Below are positions 19,322 to 27,638 of a stretch of DNA of 58,756 nucleotides, one piece after another; the first letter of the stretch is position 1; each line of letters starts with the position of its first letter. The notes beneath the pieces were generated by a model. It was given only the letters and a program-made list of their open reading frames with translations. It was not told where the DNA came from and searched no databases. This DNA is from Desulfofundulus thermobenzoicus. GTDB lineage: Bacteria > Bacillota > Desulfotomaculia > Desulfotomaculales > Desulfovirgulaceae. Made by a program: the position numbers and the translations under genes. The stretch covers positions 1-58,756 of the forward strand of contig NZ_WHYR01000021.1 of assembly GCF_009428905.1 (NCBI RefSeq), given 5' to 3'.

Positions 19322-20527
19322 GTGAAAGGATCTTTTGAATATTTGGAAAAAAGGGTTATCCGGCGGGGGCTCTGCACCGCCTGCGGGACCTGTGCCGGTG
19401 TCTGTCCGGCCCTGGCCATCGGTTGGACTTATGTGGATGACGAACCTCTGCCGGAATTAACGGGAGAATGTACCGGTTGCGGTGTCTGTACCGCGGTCTG
19501 TCCCGGGGAGGAGGTAAACATACCTGCCCTGGAACATTTTGTATTCGGCCGGGCAAGGGACGAAAGGGTTCCCGATCTGGGGCTGTACCGGGATGCCCGG
19601 GCCGCCTGGGCCGTTGACCGGGGCATCAGGGCAAAGGGTGCCGGCGGGGGGCTGGTTACGGCCCTGTTGATTTACGCCCTGGAAAAAGGGATTATTGATT
19701 GTGCCCTGGTGGCCGGCTTTCAACATAATCAGCCCTGGCGCACCGAACCCCGGTTAGCGGCAAGCAAAGATGAGCTGACGGCGGCGGCCCAGAGCAAATA
19801 TGCCTGTGTGCCGGTGAACACCCTTTTAACCCGGGCTTACGAACAGGGATACCGGCGCATGGCCGTGGTGGGCCTGCCCTGTCACATCCACGGCTTGCGC
19901 AAAATGCAGTATTCCGGCCAGCCGGGTTCCCTGGTGCAGAGCCTGGTTTTCATGGTCGGGTTGTTCTGTGCTTCCCAGTTTTACTTTGAAGGTACCCGCC
20001 ACCTGCTGGTGGAGCGTCTCGGGATAGAACTGGATGAGATCGCCGGCTTGAGCTACCGGGGCGGCCAGTGGCCCGGCCATCTGGTGGTGGAACTGCAGGA
20101 CGGGCGGCGGCTGACCCTGGACCGCCACCAGTACATGTACCACCATTTGATGCCCGTCTTTAAGCGGGATCGCTGCGAGATGTGCGTGGACTGGTCAGCC
20201 GAACTGGCGGATCTGTCCGTGGGCGATTACTGGGATCCCCGGGCCGGGGCGAAAGAGACCCGGGGTACTTCTTCCTGCCTGGTGCGCACCCCCGTGGGTG
20301 AAGCAATAATGGCCGGGGCGGCAAAAGATGGCTATGTACAAACAATTTCCCTGGAAGCTTCCCGCCTGGCGGCCGGTGTGGGGTATGAACTGAAGAAGCA
20401 CGGGGCTGCCTTCCGGTTAAAGCAGCGGCGCCGTTTTGGCTGGCCCGTGCCGGAATATCACCGGGAAACCGACTATACCCCCTTTGCCCGGGAACTGCAC
20501 CTGGCGCCGGAAAGTAAAAACAGCTGA
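19322..20527 (+). CDS. FrhB-like iron-sulfur flavoprotein (F420 hydrogenase/dehydrogenase beta family)
   Basis: Cytoplasmic electron-transfer protein, 401 aa. The first 65 residues carry two bacterial-ferredoxin motifs (CTACGTCAGVCP and CTGCGVCTAVCP) for two [4Fe-4S] clusters. Next come the FrhB N- and C-terminal domains: GAGGGLVTALLIYALEKG, SKYACVPVN, VVGLPCHIHGLRKMQ and CEMCVDWSAELADLSVGDYW, the last holding extra cysteines. Relatives move electrons between flavin, ferredoxin and F420 or another acceptor. Its place right before the succinate dehydrogenase-like pair that lacks a membrane anchor makes it a candidate redox partner (inference). Confidence 0.87.
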   Translation: MKGSFEYLEKRVIRRGLCTACGTCAGVCPALAIGWTYVDDEPLPELTGECTGCGVCTAVCPGEEVNIPALEHFVFGRARDERVPDLGLYRDARAAWAVDRGIRAKGAGGGLVTALLIYALEKGIIDCALVAGFQHNQPWRTEPRLAASKDELTAAAQSKYACVPVNTLLTRAYEQGYRRMAVVGLPCHIHGLRKMQYSGQPGSLVQSLVFMVGLFCASQFYFEGTRHLLVERLGIELDEIAGLSYRGGQWPGHLVVELQDGRRLTLDRHQYMYHHLMPVFKRDRCEMCVDWSAELADLSVGDYWDPRAGAKETRGTSSCLVRTPVGEAIMAGAAKDGYVQTISLEASRLAAGVGYELKKHGAAFRLKQRRRFGWPVPEYHRETDYTPFARELHLAPESKNS

Positions 20528-20668
20528 GGGTGGTAAGCCTTAGAACTTCTCCGGCAAAAACCCGGGTAATACTCCAGTATTTACCCTTTACTGAACGGGT
20601 CGGTGCTTAAAGGCTCTACCATTATGAAGTACTGCTTCATTTTCCTTTAAAATCTTATCGTTCCACGG

Positions 20669-20683
20669 TGGTTTCTTATTTGT
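20669..20683 (+). promoter_or_regulatory. Weak sigma-54-like element before the flavoprotein gene
   Basis: TGGTTTCTTATTTGT has the right TGG-N10 spacing but GT instead of the invariant GC at -12. It lies 30 bases before the start codon. Recorded only as a possible degenerate promoter; the -12 mismatch makes activity doubtful. Confidence 0.2.
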
Positions 20684-20713
20684 AGCGCTTTGTATCAAGG
20701 AGGGGGTTTAAAT

Positions 20714-22396
20714 ATGCTTATCCACGAAGTGCTGGTGGTGGGCGGGGGGCTGGCCGGCCTGATGGCCGCCCTGACTGCTGCGCCAAAGGCCGATGTGGCC
20801 ATATTAAGCAAGATATATCCCACCCGCTCCCACAGCGGGGCGGCCCAGGGGGGATTTAACGCCGCCCTGGGGGAGGATGACAGTGTGGAAGCCCATATTT
20901 TTGATACGGTCAAGGGGAGCGATTACCTGGGGGATCAGGATGCCATCGAAGTACTGTGTTCCGAAGGACCGGAAGTGATTCTGGAACTGGAACGGATGGG
21001 GGTACCCTGGACGCGCACAGCCGACGGCCGGGTGGCCCAGCGCTCCCTGGGCGGCGCCGGTTTTCCCCGGGCCTGTTTTGCCGCGGACTTTTCCGGCCAT
21101 GTGGTGCTGCACACCCTTTACGAGCAGGTTCTGAAAAGAGGCCTGAAAATTTATCCCGAGTGGCACCTGGTGGCCTTGCTGGTGGAGGGTGGCCAGGTGG
21201 CCGGGGCGCTGGTATACGACCTGCCCCGGGCCAGGCTGGAAGTAATCCGCTGCAAAGTGGTCATCCTGGCCACGGGCGGGTACGGACGGGCCTTCGCCAA
21301 GACCACCAACGCCCACGCCAATACCGGGGACGGTATGGCCATTGCCTACCGGGCCGGGGCGGTCCTTTCGGATATGGAGTTCGTCCAGTTCCATCCCACC
21401 ACCCTTTACGGCACCAACATCCTCATTTCCGAAGCGGCCCGGGGAGAGGGCGGGTACCTGCGCAATATTAACGGAGATCGTTTTATGGCTCAGTATGCAC
21501 CCCAGAAGATGGAACTGGCTCCCCGGGATGTGGTTTCCCGGGCCATTTTTAAGGAAATTAAAGAAGGGCGGGGTATAAACGACCAGTATGTGCATCTGGA
21601 TTTGACCCATCTGGGGGAAGGGCTGGTGGCGGAGCGGCTGCCCCAGGTGCGGGACCTTTCCATGCGCTATGCCGGGGTTGATCCGGCAAAGGCCCCCATG
21701 CCCATCGAGCCTGCCCAGCATTACAGCATGGGCGGGGTACGTACCGATACATGGGGCATGACCAGTTTGCCCGGTCTTCTGGCCGCCGGTGAAGTGGCCA
21801 ATGTCAGCGTGCACGGGGCCAACCGGCTGGGGGGCAATTCCCTGCTGGAAACGGTGGTCTTCGGCCGGCGGGCCGGGCTGAAAGCTGCGGAACTGGCGCG
21901 ACAGGAAGCCTGGCCGGCATTGTCACAGACTACCGTAAACCGGGCCAGACAATCCCTGGTGGCCATACTTGACGGCGGGGAACAGGGTGTGACGGAGGAT
22001 ACTACCTTTGCCATTCGCCGGGAGATGACCGGTATTATGACCGGTCAGGTGGGGGTATTCCGGGTGGGACACGAACTGGAAGATGCGGTTAAAGGGTTGG
22101 AAAGGCTGAAAGAACGTTATGGGAGGCTCAAGCCTCCAGGCGGGAGGCAGCCCTACAACTATGCCCTGATGGATTATCTCGAGGTGGGATACCTTTTAGA
22201 TCTGTGCGAGATAATTGCCCGGGGGGCGCTGCGCCGCACCGAGAGCCGGGGTGCCCATTACCGTCTGGATTATCCCCGGCGGGACGATGAAAACTGGCTC
22301 TGCCACACCTTTGCCCGCTGCGGGGAAAAGGGTCCGGAATTCAGTGCCGGTCCGGTGAAGATTACCCGTTATGCGCCGCAGGAGAGGGGGTATTAA
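20714..22396 (+). CDS. Succinate dehydrogenase/fumarate reductase flavoprotein subunit
   Basis: Catalytic subunit that interconverts succinate and fumarate at covalent FAD, 560 aa. Seen: FAD fold VVGGGLAGLMAAL, the FAD-linking histidine in SHSGAAQGG, FVQFHPTTLYG, EAARGEGGYL (substrate-binding residues with the catalytic arginine further on), AQHYSMGGV, GANRLGGNSLLE, and C-terminal ESRGAHYRLDYPRRDDENW. ATG 20714 follows AAGGAGGGGG. No membrane subunit gene adjoins it; it is followed by a reduced iron-sulfur subunit. It could supply the succinate-to-fumarate step missing from the methylmalonyl-CoA operon. Confidence 0.93.
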   Translation: MLIHEVLVVGGGLAGLMAALTAAPKADVAILSKIYPTRSHSGAAQGGFNAALGEDDSVEAHIFDTVKGSDYLGDQDAIEVLCSEGPEVILELERMGVPWTRTADGRVAQRSLGGAGFPRACFAADFSGHVVLHTLYEQVLKRGLKIYPEWHLVALLVEGGQVAGALVYDLPRARLEVIRCKVVILATGGYGRAFAKTTNAHANTGDGMAIAYRAGAVLSDMEFVQFHPTTLYGTNILISEAARGEGGYLRNINGDRFMAQYAPQKMELAPRDVVSRAIFKEIKEGRGINDQYVHLDLTHLGEGLVAERLPQVRDLSMRYAGVDPAKAPMPIEPAQHYSMGGVRTDTWGMTSLPGLLAAGEVANVSVHGANRLGGNSLLETVVFGRRAGLKAAELARQEAWPALSQTTVNRARQSLVAILDGGEQGVTEDTTFAIRREMTGIMTGQVGVFRVGHELEDAVKGLERLKERYGRLKPPGGRQPYNYALMDYLEVGYLLDLCEIIARGALRRTESRGAHYRLDYPRRDDENWLCHTFARCGEKGPEFSAGPVKITRYAPQERGY

Positions 22397-22399
22397 TTA

Positions 22400-23044
22400 A
22401 TGAATATAATATTGAACATATGCCGGTTTAATCCCGGGACAGACGCACAGCCCTATTTCCAGGAGTTTACTGTGGCTATGGAAGGGCATCAAACGGTCCT
22501 GGACGCCCTGCTGCAGGCCTGGCAGCAGGATTCCAGCCTGTCCTTCCGCCGCTCCTGCCGCAGCGCCATCTGTGGTTCCTGTGCCCTGTGCATCAACGGG
22601 CGCCCGGCCCTGGCCTGCCAGACTCTGATTGGCAACGCCGTGGATAAGGACGGTCGTATCACGTTGGAGCCCCTGCCCCATTTCAGACAGTTGAAGGACC
22701 TGGTGGTGGATCTGGAGCCCTTCTTCGAGTCCCTGAAAGCGGTGGTTCCCTGGGTGGTCACCCGGGACGATCACGATGGACGCATGGCGCCGGAGACGGC
22801 CCGGAAACTGGAAAGCCCGGCCACCTGCATCCTGTGCGGCGTTTGCCAGGCGGCCATGGATGAGCCGGCGGCATCGAAACCGGCCGCACTGGTAAAGGGT
22901 TTGCGGCTGGCCCTGGACCCCAGGGATGCCCTGGGTGCGGCCCGGCTGCAGTTGATGAAGGTGCCGCCGGAAATCTTGCGCTTATTTATTAAAAATCTGC
23001 CGGAAAAATGCCCCAAAGGGATCACTTTACCGGATATAATTTAA
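22400..23044 (+). CDS. Succinate dehydrogenase/fumarate reductase iron-sulfur subunit lacking [3Fe-4S] ligands
   Basis: Electron-transfer subunit, 214 aa. The [2Fe-2S] domain is intact (SCRSAICGSCALC, then C in GRPALAC). In the second domain the three cysteines of CILCGVC and the last cysteine in EKCPKGI match the four [4Fe-4S] ligands of normal SdhB. The cysteines that bind the [3Fe-4S] cluster are absent: the residue after CILCGVC that should be Cys-Pro is missing, as is the internal CxxxxxC. The 3Fe cluster normally passes electrons to quinone at the membrane, so this enzyme probably does not use a membrane quinone site. Confidence 0.9.
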   Translation: MNIILNICRFNPGTDAQPYFQEFTVAMEGHQTVLDALLQAWQQDSSLSFRRSCRSAICGSCALCINGRPALACQTLIGNAVDKDGRITLEPLPHFRQLKDLVVDLEPFFESLKAVVPWVVTRDDHDGRMAPETARKLESPATCILCGVCQAAMDEPAASKPAALVKGLRLALDPRDALGAARLQLMKVPPEILRLFIKNLPEKCPKGITLPDII

Positions 23045-23109
23045 AAAACAAAGGGCGGGGGAATGGCTACCAGTCATTCCTCTGCCCATTAAGAAAGGAT
23101 AGTGAGAGT

Positions 23110-23748
23110 ATGAGTAAATGTGCTGAATGTGGTGTTTATGCCTGTCGCACGGGACAGAGGGAAAAGGTTCCCGGGCACTGCCCCATGAATCTTCTGAACG
23201 AGGTGTACCAGGAAGCAAAGGAGGAATACCGGAAACCGGACGTGCTGAACATAGCCCTGAACTCGGCTTTAACCGAATCTGCCGGTTACCGGAAATGGAC
23301 CAGGTTGGAGGAAATCATACAATTCAGCCGCAGGGCGGGCTTTCAAAAACTGGGCCTGGCCTTTTGCGTGGGGTTACGCAAAGAGGCCGCCGAGGTGGTC
23401 AGGATTTTAAAGCAGGCGGGGTTTACGGTGGAATCGGTGATGTGCAAAACAGGCTCCATGCCCAAAGAACTCCTGGGTGTTCGGGAAGAACAGAAAGTCC
23501 GTCCCGGTCAATTTGAACCCATGTGCAACCCCATCGCCCAGGCTAAAATATTAAACAGGGCCGGAACAGAATTTAATATTTTGCTGGGCCTTTGTGTGGG
23601 ACATGACAGCTTGTTGATCAAGTATGCCGAGGCTCCGGTCACCGTTCTGGCGGTGAAAGACCGGGTACTGGCCCACAACCCCCTGGGCGCGGTTTATGCC
23701 GCCCATTATTATGGACCGGTGCTGGCTGCTTACAAAAAGGCAGATTAA
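23110..23748 (+). CDS. DUF1847 cysteine-rich protein
   Basis: A 212-aa member of the DUF1847 family, function unknown. The N-terminus has clustered cysteines (KCAECGVYAC, GHCPM) that suggest metal or iron-sulfur binding, and there are further single cysteines at AFCVGL, MCKTG, PMCNP and GLCVGHD. No signal or membrane segment. ATG 23110 is used; the open frame runs upstream to 23008 over the end of the iron-sulfur gene. It closes the succinate dehydrogenase-like cluster before a terminator, so it may serve the same enzyme (inference from position only). Confidence 0.83.
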   Translation: MSKCAECGVYACRTGQREKVPGHCPMNLLNEVYQEAKEEYRKPDVLNIALNSALTESAGYRKWTRLEEIIQFSRRAGFQKLGLAFCVGLRKEAAEVVRILKQAGFTVESVMCKTGSMPKELLGVREEQKVRPGQFEPMCNPIAQAKILNRAGTEFNILLGLCVGHDSLLIKYAEAPVTVLAVKDRVLAHNPLGAVYAAHYYGPVLAAYKKAD

Positions 23749-23884
23749 TAATTGAATCCCCGGTCATGGTTGATCATTTGGAAAATACACTTTATGACCA
23801 TCCATTACCAGGGATGCCTTTAAAAGCAGCTACCATTTTCCTCCTACTTTTGCTATTTCCTTTGGAAATAAAACGTTTATTAAA

Positions 23885-23911
23885 CAGGCGTCCGGCCTGA
23901 CTTCTTTTTTT
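23885..23911 (+). terminator. Intrinsic terminator after the DUF1847 gene
   Basis: CAGGC (23885-23889) pairs with GCCTG (23895-23899), followed by ACTTC and a run of eight T. Short stem but a good U-tract; it ends the plus-strand cluster before the convergent lexA gene. Confidence 0.6.
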
Positions 23912-23982
23912 TAGAGGTTAATTTGGGCAAACGGCAAACAATCCGGATATTTAACTTCATCAATTTACTTAATCTTTATGCA

Positions 23983-24591
23983 TTAAAACTTGCGCAGCAA
24001 ACCAACCACTTTACCCAGAATAACCGGATTCTTGACCCGGATGGGGGACATGGTTCTGTTTTCCGGCTGCAGGCGGACGTGATCGTTTTCCCGGAAAAAC
24101 CTTTTTACCGTGGCTTCGTCCTCCAGCAGGGCCACCACAATATCACCGTTGTCTGCCGCGGGCTGACGTCGCACCACCACCATGTCCCCGTCCAGGATGC
24201 CGGCCTCAATCATGCTGTCGCCCCGTACCTTGAGCATAAAAAATTCTCCCTCACCGGTAAAGCTGACCGGCAGGGGAATGAGTTCTTCCCGGTTTTCCAC
24301 GGCCAGGATGGGTTCACCGGCCGCCACCCGCCCCAGGAGAGGTACCATGCGCATGGACGGCTGCATATTGGTGGTGCGCTCCAGCAATTCCAGTGCCCGG
24401 GGCTTGGTGGGGTCCCGGCGTAAAAGCCCTTTCTTTTCCAGTCGCTTGAGATAACTATGTACTGTTGAGCTGGATTTTAAGCCCACCACCTCGCCAATTT
24501 CCCGTACCGAAGGGGGGTAGCCTTTGAGCCGGACATTTTCCCGGATCACTGCCAGAATGGTTTCTTCCCTGGGCGTAAGTGTGATTTTCAC
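23983..24591 (-). CDS. lexA: LexA repressor
   Basis: SOS repressor, 202 aa. Residues 1-65 form the winged HTH ([24 protein letters not shown]). Then comes the cleavage site Ala-Gly in VAAGEPI, the catalytic serine in GDSMIEAG and the lysine in DEATVKRFF of the self-cleaving protease domain. It represses DNA-repair genes and is inactivated with RecA-ssDNA. GTG 24591 begins [10 protein letters not shown] as in other Firmicutes. A single-mismatch Gram-positive SOS box lies next to its own promoter, so it probably controls itself. Confidence 0.97.
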   Translation of the reverse strand: MKITLTPREETILAVIRENVRLKGYPPSVREIGEVVGLKSSSTVHSYLKRLEKKGLLRRDPTKPRALELLERTTNMQPSMRMVPLLGRVAAGEPILAVENREELIPLPVSFTGEGEFFMLKVRGDSMIEAGILDGDMVVVRRQPAADNGDIVVALLEDEATVKRFFRENDHVRLQPENRTMSPIRVKNPVILGKVVGLLRKF

Positions 24592-24622
24592 ACCGCACCA
24601 ATCCTTTCTTGTTTTAGTTTTA

Positions 24623-24648
24623 ATTATAACACTAAAAGGGTTTTGGCA
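24623..24648 (-). promoter_or_regulatory. lexA promoter
   Basis: On the minus strand a perfect TATAAT (complement of 24623-24628) lies downstream of TTGCCA-like -35 bases with 15-16 bases between. The start codon is 32 bases below the -10. Spacing is slightly short, but the position beside the SOS box supports it. Confidence 0.55.
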
Positions 24649-24660
24649 AAACAGTTGTTC
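24649..24660 (-). promoter_or_regulatory. SOS box (LexA operator) of lexA
   Basis: Minus strand GAAC-AACT-GTTT differs by one base from the Gram-positive LexA box GAAC-N4-GTTC. It abuts the -35 region of the lexA promoter, where a bound repressor would block polymerase. No second box was seen nearby. Confidence 0.6.
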
Positions 24661-24682
24661 GTAAAAATTTATTTTATTTTTT

Positions 24683-24716
24683 AGAAGGAATTACTTCTGC
24701 ACCCGTCGAAGTAATT
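24683..24716. repeat. Two overlapping dyads before the sigma-54 activator gene
   Basis: AATTACTTC (24689-24697) and GAAGTAATT (24708-24716) form a perfect 9-bp inverted repeat. AGAAG (24683-24687) and CTTCT (24694-24698) form a second hairpin that shares bases with the first arm, so only one can form at a time. They lie 47-80 bases before the start codon and could be an operator or a leader switch. Confidence 0.4.
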
Positions 24717-24762
24717 TTTCGATAAAATCCAGATTAAGAACGGGATAGAGGGTGAGGGAGGT

Positions 24763-26466
24763 ATGGCCAGATTAAAGGTGGCCATTATCGGGGGGAATGA
24801 GGAGGGCCACTCCATATACCGCATGTTAAAGGCCGTGGACGAAGTGGATATCCTTGGTATGGCCGACGCCAATCCGGAGTCGCCGGGAATGGTGGCTGCT
24901 TCGGCCGACGGCATTTTTACCACTGACGATTTTACCCGGCTGGTGCGTATCCCGGGAGTGGACGTTCTGGTGGAAGCCACGGGGGATCCGGAAATTCACA
25001 TGCAGATCCATCGTTTGAAACCCAGGGAAACGGCTGTAATGGAAGCCCGGGCTCTGGATCTGATGCTGGCGGTGCTTAAAGAGAAAGAAAAGCTGCAGGA
25101 GGCCCGGCGGATCCAGGGGGAACTGGCGGCCATACTTGATTCGGTCATGGAGGCCATAGAGGTGGCCGATTCCCGCGGGATAATCAAATATGTCAATGCG
25201 GCTTTTACCCGCATTACCGGTATCAGCGAAAAGGAACGCATCGGGGAGAATATTTTTAAAACTTCGCCGGACGGCGCCCTGGCCATTGCCCTGCGCACGG
25301 GCCGTAGCGTCATGGGTCATCGCACCACTGTGGGGGGGAGCAACGCCGAAGTCATTTCCAACGCCGCGCCCATTCTGGTGGATGGCAAAATGGAAGGGGC
25401 GGTGGTGGTCTTCCAGCAGTTTACGGACATCATGAAGCTGATGGACCAGTTGCATCAGAGTACCACCATTATTGAGAACCTGTCGGACAAATTCGGTCAG
25501 GTAACCACCAGCAAGTATAGTTTTGCCGATATTCTGGGTAACAGTGGGGAGCTTCGTCGTTGCATCCAGCTGGCCGAGCGGGCCGCCCGCAGCAATTCCA
25601 CGGTTTTATTGCTGGGCGAGAGCGGTACGGGCAAGGAACTGTTTGCCCATGCCATTCACCACGCCGGTCCGCGGCGGGACAGACCTTTTATCAAGGTGAA
25701 CTGCGCGGCTATTCCGGAAAGTTTGCTGGAGAGCGAGTTTTTCGGTTATGCCAAGGGAGCCTTTACCGGGGCGGTGAAGTCAAAAATCGGCAAATTTGAA
25801 CTGGCCCACGGGGGCACCATTTTCCTGGATGAGATCGGTGATATGAATCTCAGCCTGCAGGGCAAGTTGCTCCGGGTATTACAGGAAATGGAATTCGAAC
25901 GGGTGGGGGGCACCCAGACCATCAAGGTGGATGTGCGGGTGATTGCGGCCACCAACCGTAACCTGCGGGAATTGATCCGTCAGGGCAAGTTTCGGGAGGA
26001 TCTCTATTACCGTTTGAATGTGGTGGAGATTGTTATCCCCCCTTTAAGGGTACGTAAAGATGATTTGCCTTTGCTGGTTAATAATCTAATTAATAAGTTG
26101 AACCGGAAGCTGGGTAAAAAAGTGCAGGGATTGTCCCGGGATGCGGAGGAAGTCCTGTACGGTTATGATTGGCCCGGCAATGTACGGGAGCTGGAGAATG
26201 TTATTGAGCGGGTAATGGTGACCGTGGATGAGGAAATTCTTACCAAGAAACATTTTATACAGCATGTGAGCCAGTTCAAGACCCCCCTGGAGCGGGATAT
26301 CGACCTTATTCCCATCGACCAGATGGAACAGTTGCTTATTAAAAAAGCCATGGCCAAGTTTGGTACCAGTGTGGAAGGGAAAAGGCGCGCGGCCCAGGCC
26401 TTGAACATTTCCCTGGCCACACTGTATAATAAACTAAAAAAAAGCCGCATTGAAGATTATAATTGA
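24763..26466 (+). CDS. Sigma-54 activator with N-terminal Rossmann-like and PAS domains (MmcA-like)
   Basis: Enhancer-binding regulator, 567 aa, next to the methylmalonyl-CoA operon and read in the same direction. Residues 1-100 look like a dinucleotide-binding Rossmann fold ([17 protein letters not shown], then [11 protein letters not shown] and [13 protein letters not shown]). Residues 120-225 form a PAS domain ([15 protein letters not shown]). The AAA+ domain has [25 protein letters not shown] and [16 protein letters not shown] Fis-type HTH ([17 protein letters not shown]) ends the protein. Its likely target is the strong -24/-12 promoter at 26689. A redox or metabolite signal through the Rossmann domain is inference. 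Confidence 0.92.
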   Translation: MARLKVAIIGGNEEGHSIYRMLKAVDEVDILGMADANPESPGMVAASADGIFTTDDFTRLVRIPGVDVLVEATGDPEIHMQIHRLKPRETAVMEARALDLMLAVLKEKEKLQEARRIQGELAAILDSVMEAIEVADSRGIIKYVNAAFTRITGISEKERIGENIFKTSPDGALAIALRTGRSVMGHRTTVGGSNAEVISNAAPILVDGKMEGAVVVFQQFTDIMKLMDQLHQSTTIIENLSDKFGQVTTSKYSFADILGNSGELRRCIQLAERAARSNSTVLLLGESGTGKELFAHAIHHAGPRRDRPFIKVNCAAIPESLLESEFFGYAKGAFTGAVKSKIGKFELAHGGTIFLDEIGDMNLSLQGKLLRVLQEMEFERVGGTQTIKVDVRVIAATNRNLRELIRQGKFREDLYYRLNVVEIVIPPLRVRKDDLPLLVNNLINKLNRKLGKKVQGLSRDAEEVLYGYDWPGNVRELENVIERVMVTVDEEILTKKHFIQHVSQFKTPLERDIDLIPIDQMEQLLIKKAMAKFGTSVEGKRRAAQALNISLATLYNKLKKSRIEDYN

Positions 26467-26574
26467 AGATTAAAACAGTTAACAAGATTACAATTATTAG
26501 ACACATTATGGTTTTTAGAAAGACGACTGTTTGCCATATTTCCCTTGAAGAAAAGGGTGTTTTTTATATTTTTC

Positions 26575-26591
26575 TTTCTAATGATTAGAAA
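26575..26591. promoter_or_regulatory. Palindromic enhancer candidate upstream of the methylmalonyl-CoA operon
   Basis: TTTCTAAT-G-ATTAGAAA is a perfect 17-base palindrome whose centre is about 115 bases before the -24 element. Its half-site ATTAGAAAT recurs at 26621-26629, and TTAGAAA occurs once more near 26515. This is the position and symmetry expected of an upstream activator site for the adjacent sigma-54 activator. Confidence 0.55.
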
Positions 26592-26688
26592 TAGCGGGTT
26601 AATCATCACCTTTTATATAAATTAGAAATATCCCGAAATATCAGTAAACAATAGTTATTTCTGAGCCGGTGATCAGTATTTTGGCGGA

Positions 26689-26703
26689 TGGCATAAAACT
26701 TGC
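26689..26703 (+). promoter_or_regulatory. Sigma-54 (-24/-12) promoter of the methylmalonyl-CoA operon
   Basis: TGGCATAAAACTTGC matches the consensus TGGCAYR-N4-TTGC with the exact 10-base gap between GG and GC. Transcription would start near 26715, leaving a 5' leader of about 50 bases before the fumarase start at 26764, and before the longer open frame at 26719 could be translated. The gene just upstream encodes a sigma-54 activator. Confidence 0.85.
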
Positions 26704-26763
26704 GAACACGAATTAAGTATGGGTGCCGGTATGTATTTTCATTTTAGAATGCAGGGAGGGATA

Positions 26764-27612
26764 ATGCCTTTGAGAACCATAGAAGCAGCTACCATTACCG
26801 CCACGGTTGCCGATCTCTGCATGAGGGCCAACTACGAACTGGGCGAAGAAGTGATCCGGGCTTTTGAAGAAGCCCTTACCAGGGAAAACTCCCTGACGGG
26901 GAAGGACATCTTGCAGCAACTGCTGGAGAACGCCCGCATCGCCCGGGAAGAGTCGGTGCCCATGTGCCAGGATACGGGTTTTGCGGTTGTTTTTCTGGAA
27001 GTGGGACAGGAGGTGTGTGTTACCGGAGGAGATCTTTATGAGGCCGTAAACCAGGGTGTACGCCAGGGATATACCGAAGGTTATCTGCGCAAGTCCATTG
27101 TCAACCATCCCCTGATTCGCCAGAATACCGGTGACAATACGCCGGCGGTCATTCACACCCGTATTGTACCCGGGGACCGGATAAAAATTACCGTGGCCCC
27201 CAAAGGCGGCGGCAGTGAAAACATGAGTGGCATCCGGATGCTTAAGCCGGCGGAAGGGGTGGAAGGGATTAAAAAATTTGTCATCGAGCAGGTGAAAAAC
27301 GCGGGGCCCAACCCCTGCCCGCCCATTGTGGTGGGCGTGGGCATCGGCGGCACCTTTGAAAAGGCCGCCCTGCTGGCCAAGGAGGCCCTTTTACGTCCAT
27401 TGGGACAACCCAGTCCCCTGCCGGATATTGCCGGGCTGGAAAGGGAATTGCTGGAGGATATTAATGGTCTGGGTATCGGGCCCCAGGGCCTGGGTGGGCG
27501 TACTACGGCCCTGGCGGTGCATATAGAAATCTATCCCTGTCACATTGCCAGCCTGCCGGTGGCGGTGAATATCAACTGCCATGCCAGCCGGCACAAGGAA
27601 GCCATATTGTGA
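26764..27612 (+). CDS. Class I fumarase alpha subunit (fumarate hydratase, TtdA-like)
   Basis: Iron-sulfur half of a two-subunit fumarase, 282 aa, interconverting fumarate and malate. ESVPMCQDTGFAVVFLEVG carries one likely cluster cysteine; CMRANYEL and NPCPPIVVGVGIGGTFEKAA carry others, fitting an oxygen-labile [4Fe-4S] site. ATG 26764 follows CAGGGAGG; the longer frame from 26719 would begin almost at the predicted transcript start. First gene of a 12-gene operon whose layout resembles mmcB onward in Pelotomaculum. Confidence 0.93.
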   Translation: MPLRTIEAATITATVADLCMRANYELGEEVIRAFEEALTRENSLTGKDILQQLLENARIAREESVPMCQDTGFAVVFLEVGQEVCVTGGDLYEAVNQGVRQGYTEGYLRKSIVNHPLIRQNTGDNTPAVIHTRIVPGDRIKITVAPKGGGSENMSGIRMLKPAEGVEGIKKFVIEQVKNAGPNPCPPIVVGVGIGGTFEKAALLAKEALLRPLGQPSPLPDIAGLERELLEDINGLGIGPQGLGGRTTALAVHIEIYPCHIASLPVAVNINCHASRHKEAIL

Positions 27613-27638
27613 TCATATCCCTGGCAGGAGGCGAAATA

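Noticed and set aside
20804..21814. 336-codon open frame on the minus strand
   Set aside because: Antisense to the succinate dehydrogenase flavoprotein gene.
23008..23109. N-terminal extension of the DUF1847 protein
   Set aside because: Overlaps the iron-sulfur subunit gene; ATG 23110 begins at the conserved cysteine cluster.
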